Source: Cylindrospermum sp. NIES-4074
GTDB lineage: Bacteria > Cyanobacteriota > Cyanobacteriia > Cyanobacteriales > Nostocaceae
Length of the DNA stretch: 64,000 nt
NCBI GenBank assembly: GCA_003994795.1
Contig: AP018269.1
Span: forward strand, 4,861,677 to 4,925,676
Direction: 5' to 3'
Under the pieces are notes generated by a model, which was not told where the DNA came from, made no database searches, and worked only from the letters and a program-made list of their open reading frames with translations. The position numbers and the translations under genes were made by a program. Positions 1 through 9,210 of this stretch are shown here, in pieces (the stretch's first letter is position 1; every line of letters begins with the position of its first letter).

Positions 1-326
1 AAAAACTAGGTTGGAAAACTATACAGTACCTTAATGTACGCCTTGGGGGATGAAGGTGCAGCTTCGCTATGACTTTAACCGGGTTTTTGCGTTGGTTTGA
101 AAATGAATAATCTCTAGCAGAAAGATATATATGTTACATAAGTTAACCTTAATATTATGTAATAAGTAACCGAAAATCCTTTGATAAGTTTAAGCTAATA
201 TATTTGTTCTAGTCTCTGATAGAAAGGGGAAATATTTAAGTATAAATTGTAGTATTTGTATTCAGTAAAGAGAGCGACTGCCGGGGGCGTTCGCGCAGCG
301 TGCCGGAGGCAATCGCATTTCCAAAC
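1..326. other. Intergenic start of window with a GC-rich palindromic repeat
   Basis: No gene is recognised here. The sequence is AT-rich apart from about 274-317, where a GC-rich stretch (GCCGGGGGCGTTCGC followed by GTGCCGGAGGC) resembles the short palindromic repeats scattered elsewhere in this window (for example near 7610 and 63620). The downstream HAD gene is on the minus strand and ends at 327, so its terminator could lie here, but no clear hairpin plus T-run was seen. Confidence 0.5.
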
Positions 327-1118
327 CTAACTACTTAGTTTTGACAAGCCTTGTAAAATATAACTAGATAACTCACAAAATCCTTGCCCTTCAGCGGCGG
401 TAGTCACATAGGTAGGTTGGTGCTGTAACTGATTTGCGTATTCCAGCACATTCGCCACACCGACAGAAACCGGAAAATAATGCTGATTAAATAAACTTTC
501 ATCATTGGGACTATCGCCAACGGTGACAACTTGTGCAGGTGAATATCCAGGGAAGTATTCGCGCAACACTTGCAATAATCCTACAGCTTTATCTTGTCCT
601 TGAGGTTTAATATGGCACTGGACGTTGCTATAGGTAAATCCCCAACCCATTTGTTGACAGAGACGACTGAGGGTGTTTAACTCATGGGAATTGAGAGAGT
701 TGACATCAAAAGTCCAGTCAGTAATGCGAAAGCGATTGTCCGCAGATTCCCGGATTTGGGGAAATTTGCTTTGTAATTCTTCAAAAACCACAGCTAAATG
801 CTGGCGGTGGGAAGCTAAGTCGGGAATAGGTGTTAAGGCTAAGGGTTTCAGGTTTGCAGACGGGTAGAATAAACCTCCATTTTCGGCGATCGCACCCACA
901 ACCGGCATCAAGCTACTGATCCCACTTACCCACCCAGCTGAACGTCCAGTGACAATTATTACTTGGATACCAGATGCAGCTAAATCTTCCAAAGCTTGTA
1001 ACAGTAAGGAAGTAAATTTTCCCCGCCTAGTTAATGTGCCATCCATATCTGTGGCTAAGAGGCGAATATTACTTAAGTAAGTAGATGCCATTTCCGATAA
1101 TTGCTGGTGTTTCTGCAT
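327..1118 (-). CDS. HAD-superfamily phosphatase (Cof/sucrose-phosphatase-like)
   Basis: Predicted cytosolic hydrolase of the haloacid dehalogenase superfamily, acting on a phosphorylated small molecule, possibly a sugar phosphate. Visible motifs are DMDGT at residues 24-28 (nucleophile and acid Asp of motif I), VTGR near 57 (motif II), a Lys in the IKPQGQDKA stretch near 170 (motif III) and GDSPND near 202 (motif IV). A cap region lies between motifs II and III, as in the IIB/Cof group. The length of 263 residues is normal. An alternative start is Met10 (MASTYL). It stands alone and is divergent from the next gene. The substrate cannot be read from sequence; mannosyl-3-phosphoglycerate or sucrose-phosphate phosphatase are possible relatives. 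Confidence 0.8.
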   Translation of the reverse strand: MQKHQQLSEMASTYLSNIRLLATDMDGTLTRRGKFTSLLLQALEDLAASGIQVIIVTGRSAGWVSGISSLMPVVGAIAENGGLFYPSANLKPLALTPIPDLASHRQHLAVVFEELQSKFPQIRESADNRFRITDWTFDVNSLNSHELNTLSRLCQQMGWGFTYSNVQCHIKPQGQDKAVGLLQVLREYFPGYSPAQVVTVGDSPNDESLFNQHYFPVSVGVANVLEYANQLQHQPTYVTTAAEGQGFCELSSYILQGLSKLSS

Positions 1119-1225
1119 ATTATGAAGTTTGGGAAAAACCCTAAAAAATAGTAATAATACAGCAAGATGATAGCCATAATTTGGGCATGCTAAAAAGTAG
1201 GAGTTAAGTTTTTAGTATCCCAACT

Positions 1226-2035
1226 ATGCTCAATTCAATATATATTGCTCAATCAGGGTCTAAGCCTAAAAAGGCTTCCCAGGAAGTACTAGCTAGCAAT
1301 CCACAAACTCCACCATTTTTAGTAATCACTGCTGGAGGAGTGGTTTTAGGGCTGATTGCTGTGATTGTGTATAGCACAATCTTGAGGAAACAACTAGAGA
1401 AAAAACTCAAATTTGAACAATTCCGCACGCGAGAATTGGAAAAAAAGTTTAAGCTAGCGCTGGAAACTATTCGCAAAATGGAAACTAATCCAGATTTGGT
1501 GAACTCACGGGACTTCAACCTGGATTATCTGCGGATGCGGATGTCAGAGGAGGTATTTCATTTTGCGATCGTTAATCAAGTTAAAATTAGGGTCAAAGAT
1601 AAAATCACTCAAGCGTTGCGTCCCAATCAAGCGCAACAAGGAACCGTGGGTATTGCCAGTAACACTGGTAGGCAAGTAGATGAAATGTTTGATGTAGAAT
1701 ATGAAGCTGGTACTACGCCCAACATTGTTAGACGAGTGCTGTTTCGGATACAAATTCGGTTAATGAAGTTACCAACGCAAGCGACTTCTGCCACAATTAG
1801 CCAAATTATTGACTGTATAGAAACTTACCTCAGTCCAATGGAAGATGAGGATAACTGGCAACCAACAATTCAAGGTCGAGTTGCCTATATGCATTGGGAT
1901 CAAAAGGCTAAACCAACACCTCTACTAGTGTTGGAACAATCTAATGAAGGTGTGAATGTCACTTTTCGCACCAGTCGCCAGGCAAATACCCCAGCACAAC
2001 CGCCAATGAAGCAGCCGGGGTTCACTAAAAAATAA
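1226..2035 (+). CDS. Membrane-anchored protein of unknown function
   Basis: I do not recognise a named family. The 269-residue protein has a short N-terminus, one strong membrane segment (about residues 30-53, LVITAGGVVLGLIAVIVYST), then a charged region rich in Lys, Glu and Arg (about 55-90) likely to form a coiled coil, and a soluble C-terminal domain with alternating hydrophobic residues. The last 30 residues are Pro/Gln-rich. The topology suggests a single-pass anchored protein with a cytoplasmic or periplasmic domain. It is transcribed alone, divergently from the HAD gene with about 107 bp between them. Confidence 0.7.
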   Translation: MLNSIYIAQSGSKPKKASQEVLASNPQTPPFLVITAGGVVLGLIAVIVYSTILRKQLEKKLKFEQFRTRELEKKFKLALETIRKMETNPDLVNSRDFNLDYLRMRMSEEVFHFAIVNQVKIRVKDKITQALRPNQAQQGTVGIASNTGRQVDEMFDVEYEAGTTPNIVRRVLFRIQIRLMKLPTQATSATISQIIDCIETYLSPMEDEDNWQPTIQGRVAYMHWDQKAKPTPLLVLEQSNEGVNVTFRTSRQANTPAQPPMKQPGFTKK

Positions 2036-2159
2036 TCACGACTTCAGGGTGCAGTTAAATTACTGTTATGAGATTATTGCTGGCTAATTACTGTATTGAT
2101 TATCTTTTGATTGTGGGTAATTGGTAATTGTCTACTAACCTCCGACCTATTACCCATAA

Positions 2160-2897
2160 TCAGGAGTTGTGATTTTTTACTCCAGAATCGTTTTTAATAA
2201 CTGCATTTTGGGCATCACGAGTTAAAAGGCCATCTTCCATTTCGACGATGCGATCGGCTATATCCAAGATGCGATTGTCATGAGTTACCAACAAGATAGC
2301 AGTTCCCTGTTCTTTGGCCAGACGCTGCATTATTTCCACGACATCGCGTCCTGATTGTTTGTCCAAAGCGGCTGTGGGTTCATCTGCTAGTACCAACGGG
2401 GGACGATTCACCAAAGCGCGGGCGATCGCAATTCTTTGTTTTTGTCCACCAGAAAGATTGTCTGGGTAGTAGTTCATTCGTTCCTTTAAACCAACTGACC
2501 CCAGCATGGCTTCTGATTTAGTCACGGCTTCAGGTTGAGAAATTACCTGGTTTAATTCCACCGCCATTTGCACATTTTGCCTAGCTGTTAAGAATCCTAG
2601 CAAATTGTGAGCCTGGAAAATATAACCAATTTTGCGCCGACTCTTCACTAGTTTGCTTTGGCTAGCACCAGATAGTTCTTCACCTAAAAATTTCAAACTT
2701 CCTTCTTGGACAGACCGCAAGCCACCAATCAAGCTTAGTAATGTTGTTTTACCTGACCCTGATGGCCCAGTCATAATGACAATCTCTCCAGCATAAATTT
2801 CTAGATTGATGTCAAATAAAATTTGTCTTTTTAGGCTACCTCTACCATAGTAATGGTTGAGATTTTTAATGGCAATTACAGGTTCTTTTCTCATCAT
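2160..2897 (-). CDS. devA: DevA-type ABC transporter ATPase
   Basis: ATP-binding subunit of a DevBCA-type exporter; it energises the membrane protein encoded just upstream. Walker A is GPSGSGKTT (about residues 44-52), the signature is LSGGQKQR, and Walker B is VLADEPTA followed by a switch His in LVTHD. Overall it resembles the LolD/MacB subgroup. It is the last of three co-directional genes (HlyD-like, permease, ATPase), 193 bp after the permease gene. In Anabaena the founding DevBCA with TolC exports heterocyst glycolipids, but Nostocales carry several paralogous sets, so the substrate of this set is uncertain. Adjacent Met1/Met2 give two possible starts. Confidence 0.85.
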   Translation of the reverse strand: MMRKEPVIAIKNLNHYYGRGSLKRQILFDINLEIYAGEIVIMTGPSGSGKTTLLSLIGGLRSVQEGSLKFLGEELSGASQSKLVKSRRKIGYIFQAHNLLGFLTARQNVQMAVELNQVISQPEAVTKSEAMLGSVGLKERMNYYPDNLSGGQKQRIAIARALVNRPPLVLADEPTAALDKQSGRDVVEIMQRLAKEQGTAILLVTHDNRILDIADRIVEMEDGLLTRDAQNAVIKNDSGVKNHNS

Positions 2898-3090
2898 ATA
2901 GTGAGTAGATAGGAGTTAGCAGTTCCTAGATATAAATCCGGTTTCTGCAAGGATTTTGAAATCTAAGAAATTAAAACTTAAGCTAATTTATATTTAAATA
3001 TAAAATATAATTCCCTAAAAATTTAGATAAATTATATTTAATTCATAATTATTACTGCAACTGCTAAAAATATGATTCATAGATATTAAT

Positions 3091-4245
3091 TTAAAAGATA
3101 TCTGCTGGATCGGCAGAACTTAATTTTCTAACAGCGATTACACCAGAAATAAAACACATTAACATAGTCATGATTAATACCATAATAGCGCGAGAAAGAC
3201 TCATGACAACAGGTAGAAGGGTAGCGTCTCTAGCAGCTTTGTACATAAACAACGTGAAAGCAAATCCAGGCATATATCCTAAAACTGCTAACATCAAAGC
3301 TTCTTGCAGAATGACAGTTAACAAATAAGTTTGTGTATAACCTATTGCTTTCAAGGTAGCATACTCAGATAAATGGTCTGTTACTTCCGTATACAGAATT
3401 TGATAAACAATTACAGTTCCCACAATGAAACCCATAATTGTTCCAAGAGTGAAAATAAAGCCAATTGCCGTACTACTTGCCCAGTAGTTTCGTTCGTAGT
3501 CAATAAATTCTTGTTTAGTTAAAACATTGACTTCTTTGGGTAGATACATCCGTAAACCTTGAGCAACAACTGTAGGGTCTGCTCCTGGTTTTAATCTAAT
3601 CAACCCAATATCAATTAAGCCGCGCTGACGGTTATTAAATATCCGCAAAAAATTTACATCACTCGTAATCAAATTACCATCAGCCCCAAAGGATGCACCT
3701 AAAGTAAATATTCCTCCTATTTTAATACGCCTCCTTCGTACTTCTGCTGTTACAGTTTCTCCTTTATCAAAATTCTCTGCAATTGGGCCATATTCTAGCC
3801 TAGAAGAACGGTCAAATAAGGCTACATCAGGGAGTTTAATTTTATCTAAGTTTTCTGGAACTCCAGGTAAGTCAAACAAGTTAACTTCTGGGTTAATACC
3901 AAAAGTGAGGATGTTCCGAGGGCGACCTGTGACGGGATTTTTCCAGCTTGTATAATCCAAATATATAGGATGTACAGATTTTACTGCGGGTATATCTAAA
4001 GCTTTATATAATCGTCGTTGGGAAAATGGTTTCATCGACAATACAGCATTAGATTGACTGTTAATTAAAACAATATCGCCCTGTAAGCTGCTATGCATTC
4101 GCACGTTACTGTAATATAAAGCATCCCGGAAACCAAGTTGCATAAACATCAAGATATCAGCGAAGCCAATACCTGCTAAAGCTACGGCTAGGCGAGTTTT
4201 TTCCCTTGTCAGTTGTAGCCATGACAGAGGTATTTTTTGAGCCAT
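3091..4245 (-). CDS. devC: DevC-type ABC exporter permease
   Basis: Inner-membrane subunit of a DevBCA-type exporter. The 384-residue protein has an N-terminal membrane segment (about 16-36), a large soluble extracytoplasmic domain of some 220 residues, then three C-terminal membrane segments (about 258-285, 305-335, 350-372), which is the MacB/FtsX-type topology. It ends with the typical RKLSSADPADIF tail seen in DevC proteins. It lies 80 bp downstream of the HlyD-like gene and upstream of the ATPase gene, consistent with one transcript. Substrate is inferred only by family (lipid or glycolipid export). Confidence 0.85.
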   Translation of the reverse strand: MAQKIPLSWLQLTREKTRLAVALAGIGFADILMFMQLGFRDALYYSNVRMHSSLQGDIVLINSQSNAVLSMKPFSQRRLYKALDIPAVKSVHPIYLDYTSWKNPVTGRPRNILTFGINPEVNLFDLPGVPENLDKIKLPDVALFDRSSRLEYGPIAENFDKGETVTAEVRRRRIKIGGIFTLGASFGADGNLITSDVNFLRIFNNRQRGLIDIGLIRLKPGADPTVVAQGLRMYLPKEVNVLTKQEFIDYERNYWASSTAIGFIFTLGTIMGFIVGTVIVYQILYTEVTDHLSEYATLKAIGYTQTYLLTVILQEALMLAVLGYMPGFAFTLFMYKAARDATLLPVVMSLSRAIMVLIMTMLMCFISGVIAVRKLSSADPADIF

Positions 4246-4325
4246 TTTATCAATGATAGATTTTTGGGATAGTTACTTAGTTGATGGGCAGTGGTAAAAC
4301 AATTTACCTATTAATATTGATATCT

Positions 4326-5765
4326 TTACTCCCCATTTTTCACTTGATTAGATTTAATATCGACGATAACTTTAGCGTTGGTTAAACCAGAAACTCGTCG
4401 GCTAGATTCTGGAGGTAAGGCAATTTTCACCTCTATGACTCTGGCATCTACATCTGCTGCTGGATCTGTATTCAGCACATCTTTTTTACCGATTTTTCTG
4501 CCGATTTCTGCAATGGTTCCCCTTAATTCGCCACTAAATGCCCCATTGTCGCTGGTGATAGTAGCAGTTTGACCAACACGCACTTTAGCAATACTGTCTT
4601 CAGGCACTTCTGCAATCACAAACATTTGATCGGTTTGTCCAATTTCAGCGATGCCATTTGCACTCATCATTTCTCCTGACTTGGTGTAAATTTTTAAGAT
4701 TTCACCAGAGATTGGTGCTTTGACATAGCTCAAATTGAGTTCTGCTTGGGCTTTTCTGACAAGTGCGATCGCATTCGCAACTTGGGCTTGGGCCACTTGT
4801 GCATCGGTGGGACTGACTTCCAGCAGTCTCCTTAATTTGGCTCTTTCTTCGTCGATTTGCCTTCCCAAAGTGGCGATCGCTTTATCGCGGTTAACTTTGG
4901 CTTCAATTAGCTGCTGTTGTAAAGTTGCTAGAGTTTTTACTTGATTAGCCCTAGCTTCAGCAATTTGCTGTGTGAGAGTTGCCACAGTCTGTCTCAAGTT
5001 GGCTTGGCTTTCCAAAACCTGCTGATTAGAAGTTACTGCACTCAAGCGTCTTCTATCCCGTTCTTGCTGGGAAATCGCACCTTCTCTGTATAAAAAGTCA
5101 TAGCGTCCAGCATCGACTTGAGCATTGCGTCGTTCGGCTCGTAAGCGTGCAATCATCGCTCTTAAACTATCTTTTTGCCCACTAAGTTCAGCTTCCAAAC
5201 GATTAACTGTTGCTTGTTGAGCGATTTTTTCCCCACTTAATTGAGCAGCGATGCGAGCGATCGCCGCTTGTTGGGCATTACTTTCACCAGTTAACTCAGC
5301 TTGTAGACGATTAACAACTGCTCTTTGGGCTTGAATATCTCTTGGTGAACCGGCTCTAACTTGGGCTAAATTAGCACGAGATTCTTGGAGTTTGGCTTTT
5401 GCCTCTTGCACTGCGGCTATTTGGCTATCGCGGCTGTCCAAAATTGCCACTACTTGTCCTAACCGGACTCGCTCACCTTCTCTGACTAAGAGTTGCTGAA
5501 CTCGTGAGCCGGCTGATAGCCCTGAAGTTGGTGCAGAAATTTTAATAACTTCACCTCGCGGTTCCAAACGCCCCACAGCACTCACGCTGTCAGCAACTGG
5601 AGCCACAGGTACAGAAGTAGTTAGTTTTTTCAACTGCTCAATTTTGGCTGTAGCTAGAAACCCTGCGGCGATCGCTACTGGTAAAGCTACAGCCAGGCCC
5701 CACCAAACCTTAGGTTGCTCAAGTGGCTGTTCCGTTGACTTTGGCTTCTCAGTCACCCTTGACAT
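4326..5765 (-). CDS. devB: DevB-type HlyD family membrane fusion protein
   Basis: Periplasmic adaptor that would bridge the DevC/DevA pump to an outer-membrane TolC channel. The 479-residue protein has a single N-terminal membrane anchor (about 21-43), a biotinyl-lipoyl half motif (GEVIKISAPTSG near 70), an unusually long alpha-helical hairpin (about 105-325) with repeated Ala/Gln/Arg heptad-like units (QQAAIARIAAQLSGEK repeated with variation), and a C-terminal beta-barrel with VGQTATI. The long hairpin is typical of DevB relative to E. coli AcrA. First gene of the devBCA-like unit; a 20-bp perfect palindrome lies 117 bp upstream. Confidence 0.85.
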   Translation of the reverse strand: MSRVTEKPKSTEQPLEQPKVWWGLAVALPVAIAAGFLATAKIEQLKKLTTSVPVAPVADSVSAVGRLEPRGEVIKISAPTSGLSAGSRVQQLLVREGERVRLGQVVAILDSRDSQIAAVQEAKAKLQESRANLAQVRAGSPRDIQAQRAVVNRLQAELTGESNAQQAAIARIAAQLSGEKIAQQATVNRLEAELSGQKDSLRAMIARLRAERRNAQVDAGRYDFLYREGAISQQERDRRRLSAVTSNQQVLESQANLRQTVATLTQQIAEARANQVKTLATLQQQLIEAKVNRDKAIATLGRQIDEERAKLRRLLEVSPTDAQVAQAQVANAIALVRKAQAELNLSYVKAPISGEILKIYTKSGEMMSANGIAEIGQTDQMFVIAEVPEDSIAKVRVGQTATITSDNGAFSGELRGTIAEIGRKIGKKDVLNTDPAADVDARVIEVKIALPPESSRRVSGLTNAKVIVDIKSNQVKNGE

Positions 5766-5881
5766 GGTTATTGCCCGTTTAATCTGAATTGTGCTGATGA
5801 AAGTAAAAAAAACGCATTAATGCTGGCTATAGCTGAAAATCCTGAATGTTTATTGAGACGACAATGCAACAGAATTTAAGA

Positions 5882-5901
5882 GAATTCAAAATTTTGAATT
5901 C
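5882..5901. promoter_or_regulatory. Perfect 20-bp palindrome upstream of devB
   Basis: GAATTCAAAATTTTGAATTC is perfectly self-complementary and lies 117 bp upstream of the devB start. It has no G/C-rich stem or T-run, so a terminator is unlikely; a dimeric regulator site is possible. I found no canonical NtcA site (GTA-N8-TAC) in the first 400 bp upstream. Function is inference. Confidence 0.35.
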
Positions 5902-6178
5902 ACAAACTCCATCACTCAGATGCTATTTTTCAAAGCAAGCTGGAATAAATTCAGGTAGATTCTAAAGAACAAAATCTCGCCAAGATTTTCTGCAACGATA
6001 GATGACCACACTCAGCAATTGCCGCTGTTAATTACGCCAGATAATGACAATTGCCAAGCTCGTTTTTGATGAGGAGATTTATTGCACCTGCAAAGACTTT
6101 TAAAAGCTACAAAAGAACATGAAAAATAGGCTGCTGCCTTTGCTGGACACAATCAGGACTTGCATAACTGGCATAGTA

Positions 6179-6220
6179 GTAGGGTGCGTCTTTGGGAGCA
6201 GAGCGACTGGCGCACCCTAC
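6179..6220. repeat. Inverted repeat GTAGGGTGCG
   Basis: Perfect 10-bp arms separated by about 22 bp. It looks like a dispersed short palindromic repeat; a transcript hairpin is possible. No function can be assigned. Confidence 0.5.
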
Positions 6221-6628
6221 AAGAGCCATTGGGTGTGACACGCAGCTTTAGTCCTAACAATGTTGCTACAAAATTGAATTTTCCTTAAATTCAGTCAACG
6301 ATAAACTGAAAAATGTCTATCAAGATAGAGCATTTCTAACATCACAGTTTCCTTAACTTTATGGTTAACCTATGAGCAGAGTTGGTTGCTTACACCTAGC
6401 AAGACAACAAATTATCTGGGGATATTTCCACAACTTGATTTGCTGTTCTCTCTGCCGCTGTTATCTAACTCCATGAAACTCTGGTTAAATGAATTCTACA
6501 TTCACCAGTTCCAGGAAAACGTAACAGAACCTACAGATAAGGCAGATGAGGGAGATGAGGAAAATTTAATAGCGCTTCTCGTTTGTATAAAATACCCTCT
6601 GACCTCTCTCTTAAAAGGATATTCCTGA

Positions 6629-7366
6629 TTATTTGGGCAAATCAAATAAAACTGTGGTCATGTAATTTTCTGCCCAAACTGGGCCAAAGGCTTTTTCGAG
6701 TACACGACGGGTTTTGTCATTTTGCTGCTGTTTGGTGCAGTAGTTGTGTTGTCCAGCGAGGATGTGTGTTGCTTTTTCTGGTGTAACGGGGCCAGATGCG
6801 ATCGCATTTTGGCAATGAATCTCTAAAAATGCCTGTACCCGACTCAGAAATATTGCTTCTTCGTCTGGGGAACTGGGGCGAACAAAGATGCAAAAATCAG
6901 AGAAGATATTTCCCCATTCTGGTAACTCGCGGGGTTGGGAAAAATTTAATACTGGTAGCCCTGCAAGTGCCGCAGCGTAAGCTTCTGGTAAGCTACGGTC
7001 TAATTGGACAGGAGAAAGATCGGCGATCGCTGCACTAATTTGACCTCTACCCCCAACTAAATCGCAACCAAACATAGGGATGTCATATTCTGGACGCGGA
7101 AACATCACGCAATGCAAAATATCCAGCATATTTCCCACCTTTGCTAGTTCCAAGTGCATTTTCCGGAACTGCGGTGTTTGATAGCAGCGGTTTTCAATAA
7201 CCAGTTTTTCGCCTTCTAGTCTACCTTCTACATATCCCAATTCAGCAGGTAAATGGTAGGGTGACAGATCCAAATGCTTGTGCCAAACTGCCTCAATACA
7301 ATCAGCTAGCTGACGAATTAGGGGATGTTGTTGCTCACGTAGGGAGGGAGTAGAAGTAGAAGACAT
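6629..7366 (-). CDS. pcyA: Phycocyanobilin:ferredoxin oxidoreductase
   Basis: Catalyses the four-electron reduction of biliverdin IX-alpha to phycocyanobilin with reduced ferredoxin, supplying the chromophore of phycobiliproteins and phytochromes. The 245-residue length is typical. The conserved active-site residues of the family are visible: Glu73 (HLELA), His85 (DILHCVMFP) and Asp102 (FGCDLVGG), offset by three from the numbering in Synechocystis (E76, H88, D105). The core motif [18 protein letters not shown] is characteristic of ferredoxin-dependent bilin reductases. Single gene, not in an operon with heme oxygenase here. Confidence 0.97.
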   Translation of the reverse strand: MSSTSTPSLREQQHPLIRQLADCIEAVWHKHLDLSPYHLPAELGYVEGRLEGEKLVIENRCYQTPQFRKMHLELAKVGNMLDILHCVMFPRPEYDIPMFGCDLVGGRGQISAAIADLSPVQLDRSLPEAYAAALAGLPVLNFSQPRELPEWGNIFSDFCIFVRPSSPDEEAIFLSRVQAFLEIHCQNAIASGPVTPEKATHILAGQHNYCTKQQQNDKTRRVLEKAFGPVWAENYMTTVLFDLPK

Positions 7367-7454
7367 ATTCTAGTTAGGCAATTTAATCTAGTTGTCAGTC
7401 TACAACCAACTGTCTTACTTATGCTATGCCTTTAATATAAACAAACACTTCGTC

Positions 7455-7584
7455 TTAATACCAATTCTCTGTGAACTTGCACTTAAAGATTATTCCTTAT
7501 TCCTTCGCGTTCTTGGCGTTCTTGGCGTCCTTGGCGGTTCGTTTAATAAATATTAAGTACATCTTCATAGAGAATCGGTATTAA
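7455..7584. repeat. MITE-like element with 21-bp imperfect terminal repeats
   Basis: Left end TTAATACCAATTCTCTGTGAA (7455-7475, 21 nt with TTAATACC then ATTCTCT) and right end 7564-7584 are inverted complements with two or three mismatches. The interior includes CTTGGCGTTCTTGGCGTCC, a tandem motif common in Nostoc intergenic DNA. No coding capacity and no clear target duplication. Confidence 0.6.
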
Positions 7585-7692
7585 ACAATTAAAAGTATTA
7601 ATTAACACAGATGTAGACGCATTCGCGGAGCGTCTCGTAGAGAAGAGGCTTGCCGCAGGCTACACAGATAAATTTGTAGCATTTCTGATTAG

Positions 7693-7823
7693 CAGGACTT
7701 ACGCAAAATTATGAAGAAACGTAGACGCGGAGCGGCTTGCCGTAGGCTACCGCAAAGAACGCAAAGGACACGAAGGAAGAAGGGAAGAAAGAAGGGCTTG
7801 AGAGATTTGTTGCGTAAGTCCTG
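7693..7823. mobile_element. MITE with CAGGACTTACGCAA ends and ATTAG duplication
   Basis: The ends CAGGACTTACGCAA and TTGCGTAAGTCCTG are exact inverted complements. The element is flanked directly by ATTAG at 7688-7692 and 7824-7828, consistent with a 5-bp target duplication. The 131-bp element has no open frame of its own and sits just downstream of maf, 17 bp past its stop codon. Confidence 0.75.
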
Positions 7824-7840
7824 ATTAGGAAACGCTAGAA

Positions 7841-8434
7841 CTATTGCCAGTAATCGGTTACATCGTATCCCAGTTCCGCGATCATCTGCCGCAGCAGAGG
7901 CATACTCAAACCGATAACGTTGGTGTGACAACCCTCAATTTTCTCCACGAATAGACTACCAAAGCCTTCAATAGCAAAAGCACCAGCACAAGCGAGGGGT
8001 TCACCTGTAGCGACATAAGCAGCAATAGCGCGATCGCTAATTTGAGCAAAATAAACCCTTGTTACTTGACACTTGACTAAACTTTGATTTTGTGTATTGT
8101 CAATCAAAGTATGACCAGTGTACAAATCACCAAAATTACCGCGCATTAATTGCCAACGTGCGATCGCATCTTTAGCATTTGCTGGTTTGCCATAAATCTC
8201 CCCATTGATGGCTAAAACTGAATCACAACCCATAATCAAAGCAGAGGGAAACTGCGAGATTACAGTTTCCGCTTTGCGCTGGGACAGAATTCGCACCAAT
8301 TGCTCAGGATTACTCAGTTGAATTAGTGACTCATCAAAATCACTGGGGCAAACAATTGGCTCAATACCAGCAGTTTGCAGCAAACGGCGGCGTGCTGGAG
8401 AAGCGGAAGCGAGTACAAATTGAGGAATTTTCAT
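7841..8434 (-). CDS. maf: Maf family nucleotide pyrophosphatase
   Basis: Nucleoside triphosphate pyrophosphatase of the Maf/YhdE family, thought to remove non-canonical nucleotides. The N-terminus shows the family signature [19 protein letters not shown] (nucleotide-binding loop, residues 6-24). Further hallmarks are the Asp-rich substrate strand (SDFDES), the conserved Lys-Ala (QRKAETV) and the catalytic [16 protein letters not shown]. The 197 residues match the usual length. Near its 5' end it lies 54 bp downstream of the psbP-like gene stop on the same strand, so the two may be cotranscribed. Confidence 0.93.
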   Translation of the reverse strand: MKIPQFVLASASPARRRLLQTAGIEPIVCPSDFDESLIQLSNPEQLVRILSQRKAETVISQFPSALIMGCDSVLAINGEIYGKPANAKDAIARWQLMRGNFGDLYTGHTLIDNTQNQSLVKCQVTRVYFAQISDRAIAAYVATGEPLACAGAFAIEGFGSLFVEKIEGCHTNVIGLSMPLLRQMIAELGYDVTDYWQ

Positions 8435-8488
8435 AAAAGCGGAAATAGCTAATTGGGCATTGGTAACACTCCTATGCCCTATTCCTAA

Positions 8489-9034
8489 TTAATACACCGT
8501 GAAAGAATTTACAACACTATCAATAACTCGTTGCAGTTTCCGCCAACGTTTTTCGGGAACTGACGCGTTGAAGGTAAAAACTTTACCACGACTAACAGCC
8601 ACACTGGCGATGTTGTGTCTTTCTTGCTGATTGGGGAGTTTCACCTCATACTCTAGCAAGTAGTATATTTTACCATCAACTTCTTTTTGCCCAGCATTGA
8701 CTAATTCCGCTGTACGACCAGAGTCAGGAGGTGCTAGGGCAGCTTTTCCCAACCTATATCCTACTTCTGTGGGTGTCCCCAATTCTGGCAAAGTTTTACC
8801 TTCCGGGACGGGACTAATGACCACAGAGACATTTTCTGATATTTCAATCAAATCATGGAATATCACATCAGGGCCGTTGGCAACTTTTACTTGCACCCAG
8901 CCATTAGGATATAAAAACTGATAACCATCACCCGTATCTGCAAAGCTTTTGAGTCCAGCCGCAGCCGCAACATCAGAATTACTGAGGCTAAAGCTCAACA
9001 CTAATAACAAAATTAACGCAATTTTTTTCCACAT
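8489..9034 (-). CDS. psbP: PsbP-like photosystem II protein
   Basis: Lumenal PsbP/CyanoP-type protein associated with photosystem II assembly. The 181 residues begin with a hydrophobic signal segment (about 3-20) followed by an Ala-rich cleavage region (VAAAAG), then the PsbP fold with GYQFLYPNGWVQVKV, FHDLIEISENVSVVISPV, GTPTEVGYRLG and LEYEV..RHNIASVAVSRGK..TFNASVPEKRW. Many CyanoP proteins are described as lipoproteins, but no lipobox Cys is visible near the signal end here. Same strand as maf downstream. Confidence 0.9.
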   Translation of the reverse strand: MWKKIALILLLVLSFSLSNSDVAAAAGLKSFADTGDGYQFLYPNGWVQVKVANGPDVIFHDLIEISENVSVVISPVPEGKTLPELGTPTEVGYRLGKAALAPPDSGRTAELVNAGQKEVDGKIYYLLEYEVKLPNQQERHNIASVAVSRGKVFTFNASVPEKRWRKLQRVIDSVVNSFTVY

Positions 9035-9210
9035 TTATCAAAATTCCTTTGGGCTGGAAGCAACACAAGGCAAGCGTAATTGCACCACCCCATTTTCCCA
9101 TAAAGGTTACGCTTTAGGTTAGGAAAAGGATCATGACTGTCAAGCGATTAAGTAAATTTGTTGCTGTTGGGTTTCCTTGCGTCAAACGCCATTTCACTCA
9201 CCCCCCACTT

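Larger units (their letters stand above)
5766..6628. other. Long non-coding gap between devB and pcyA
   Basis: No gene supported over 863 bases. It holds the promoter region of the divergent-to-left devBCA unit, a perfect 20-bp palindrome at 5882-5901, and a 10-bp inverted repeat GTAGGGTGCG/CGCACCCTAC at 6179-6220 of the kind found as dispersed repeats in Nostoc. An 80-codon open frame at 6386-6628 has no recognisable features and runs into the 3' end of pcyA, so it was not called. Confidence 0.6.

Noticed and set aside
5766-6200. NtcA binding site for devBCA
   Set aside because: I looked for GTA-N8-TAC in the region upstream of devB and did not find one.
6386-6628. 80-codon open frame between devB and pcyA
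   Set aside because: No family features, no ribosome site, and it runs into the pcyA 3' end.
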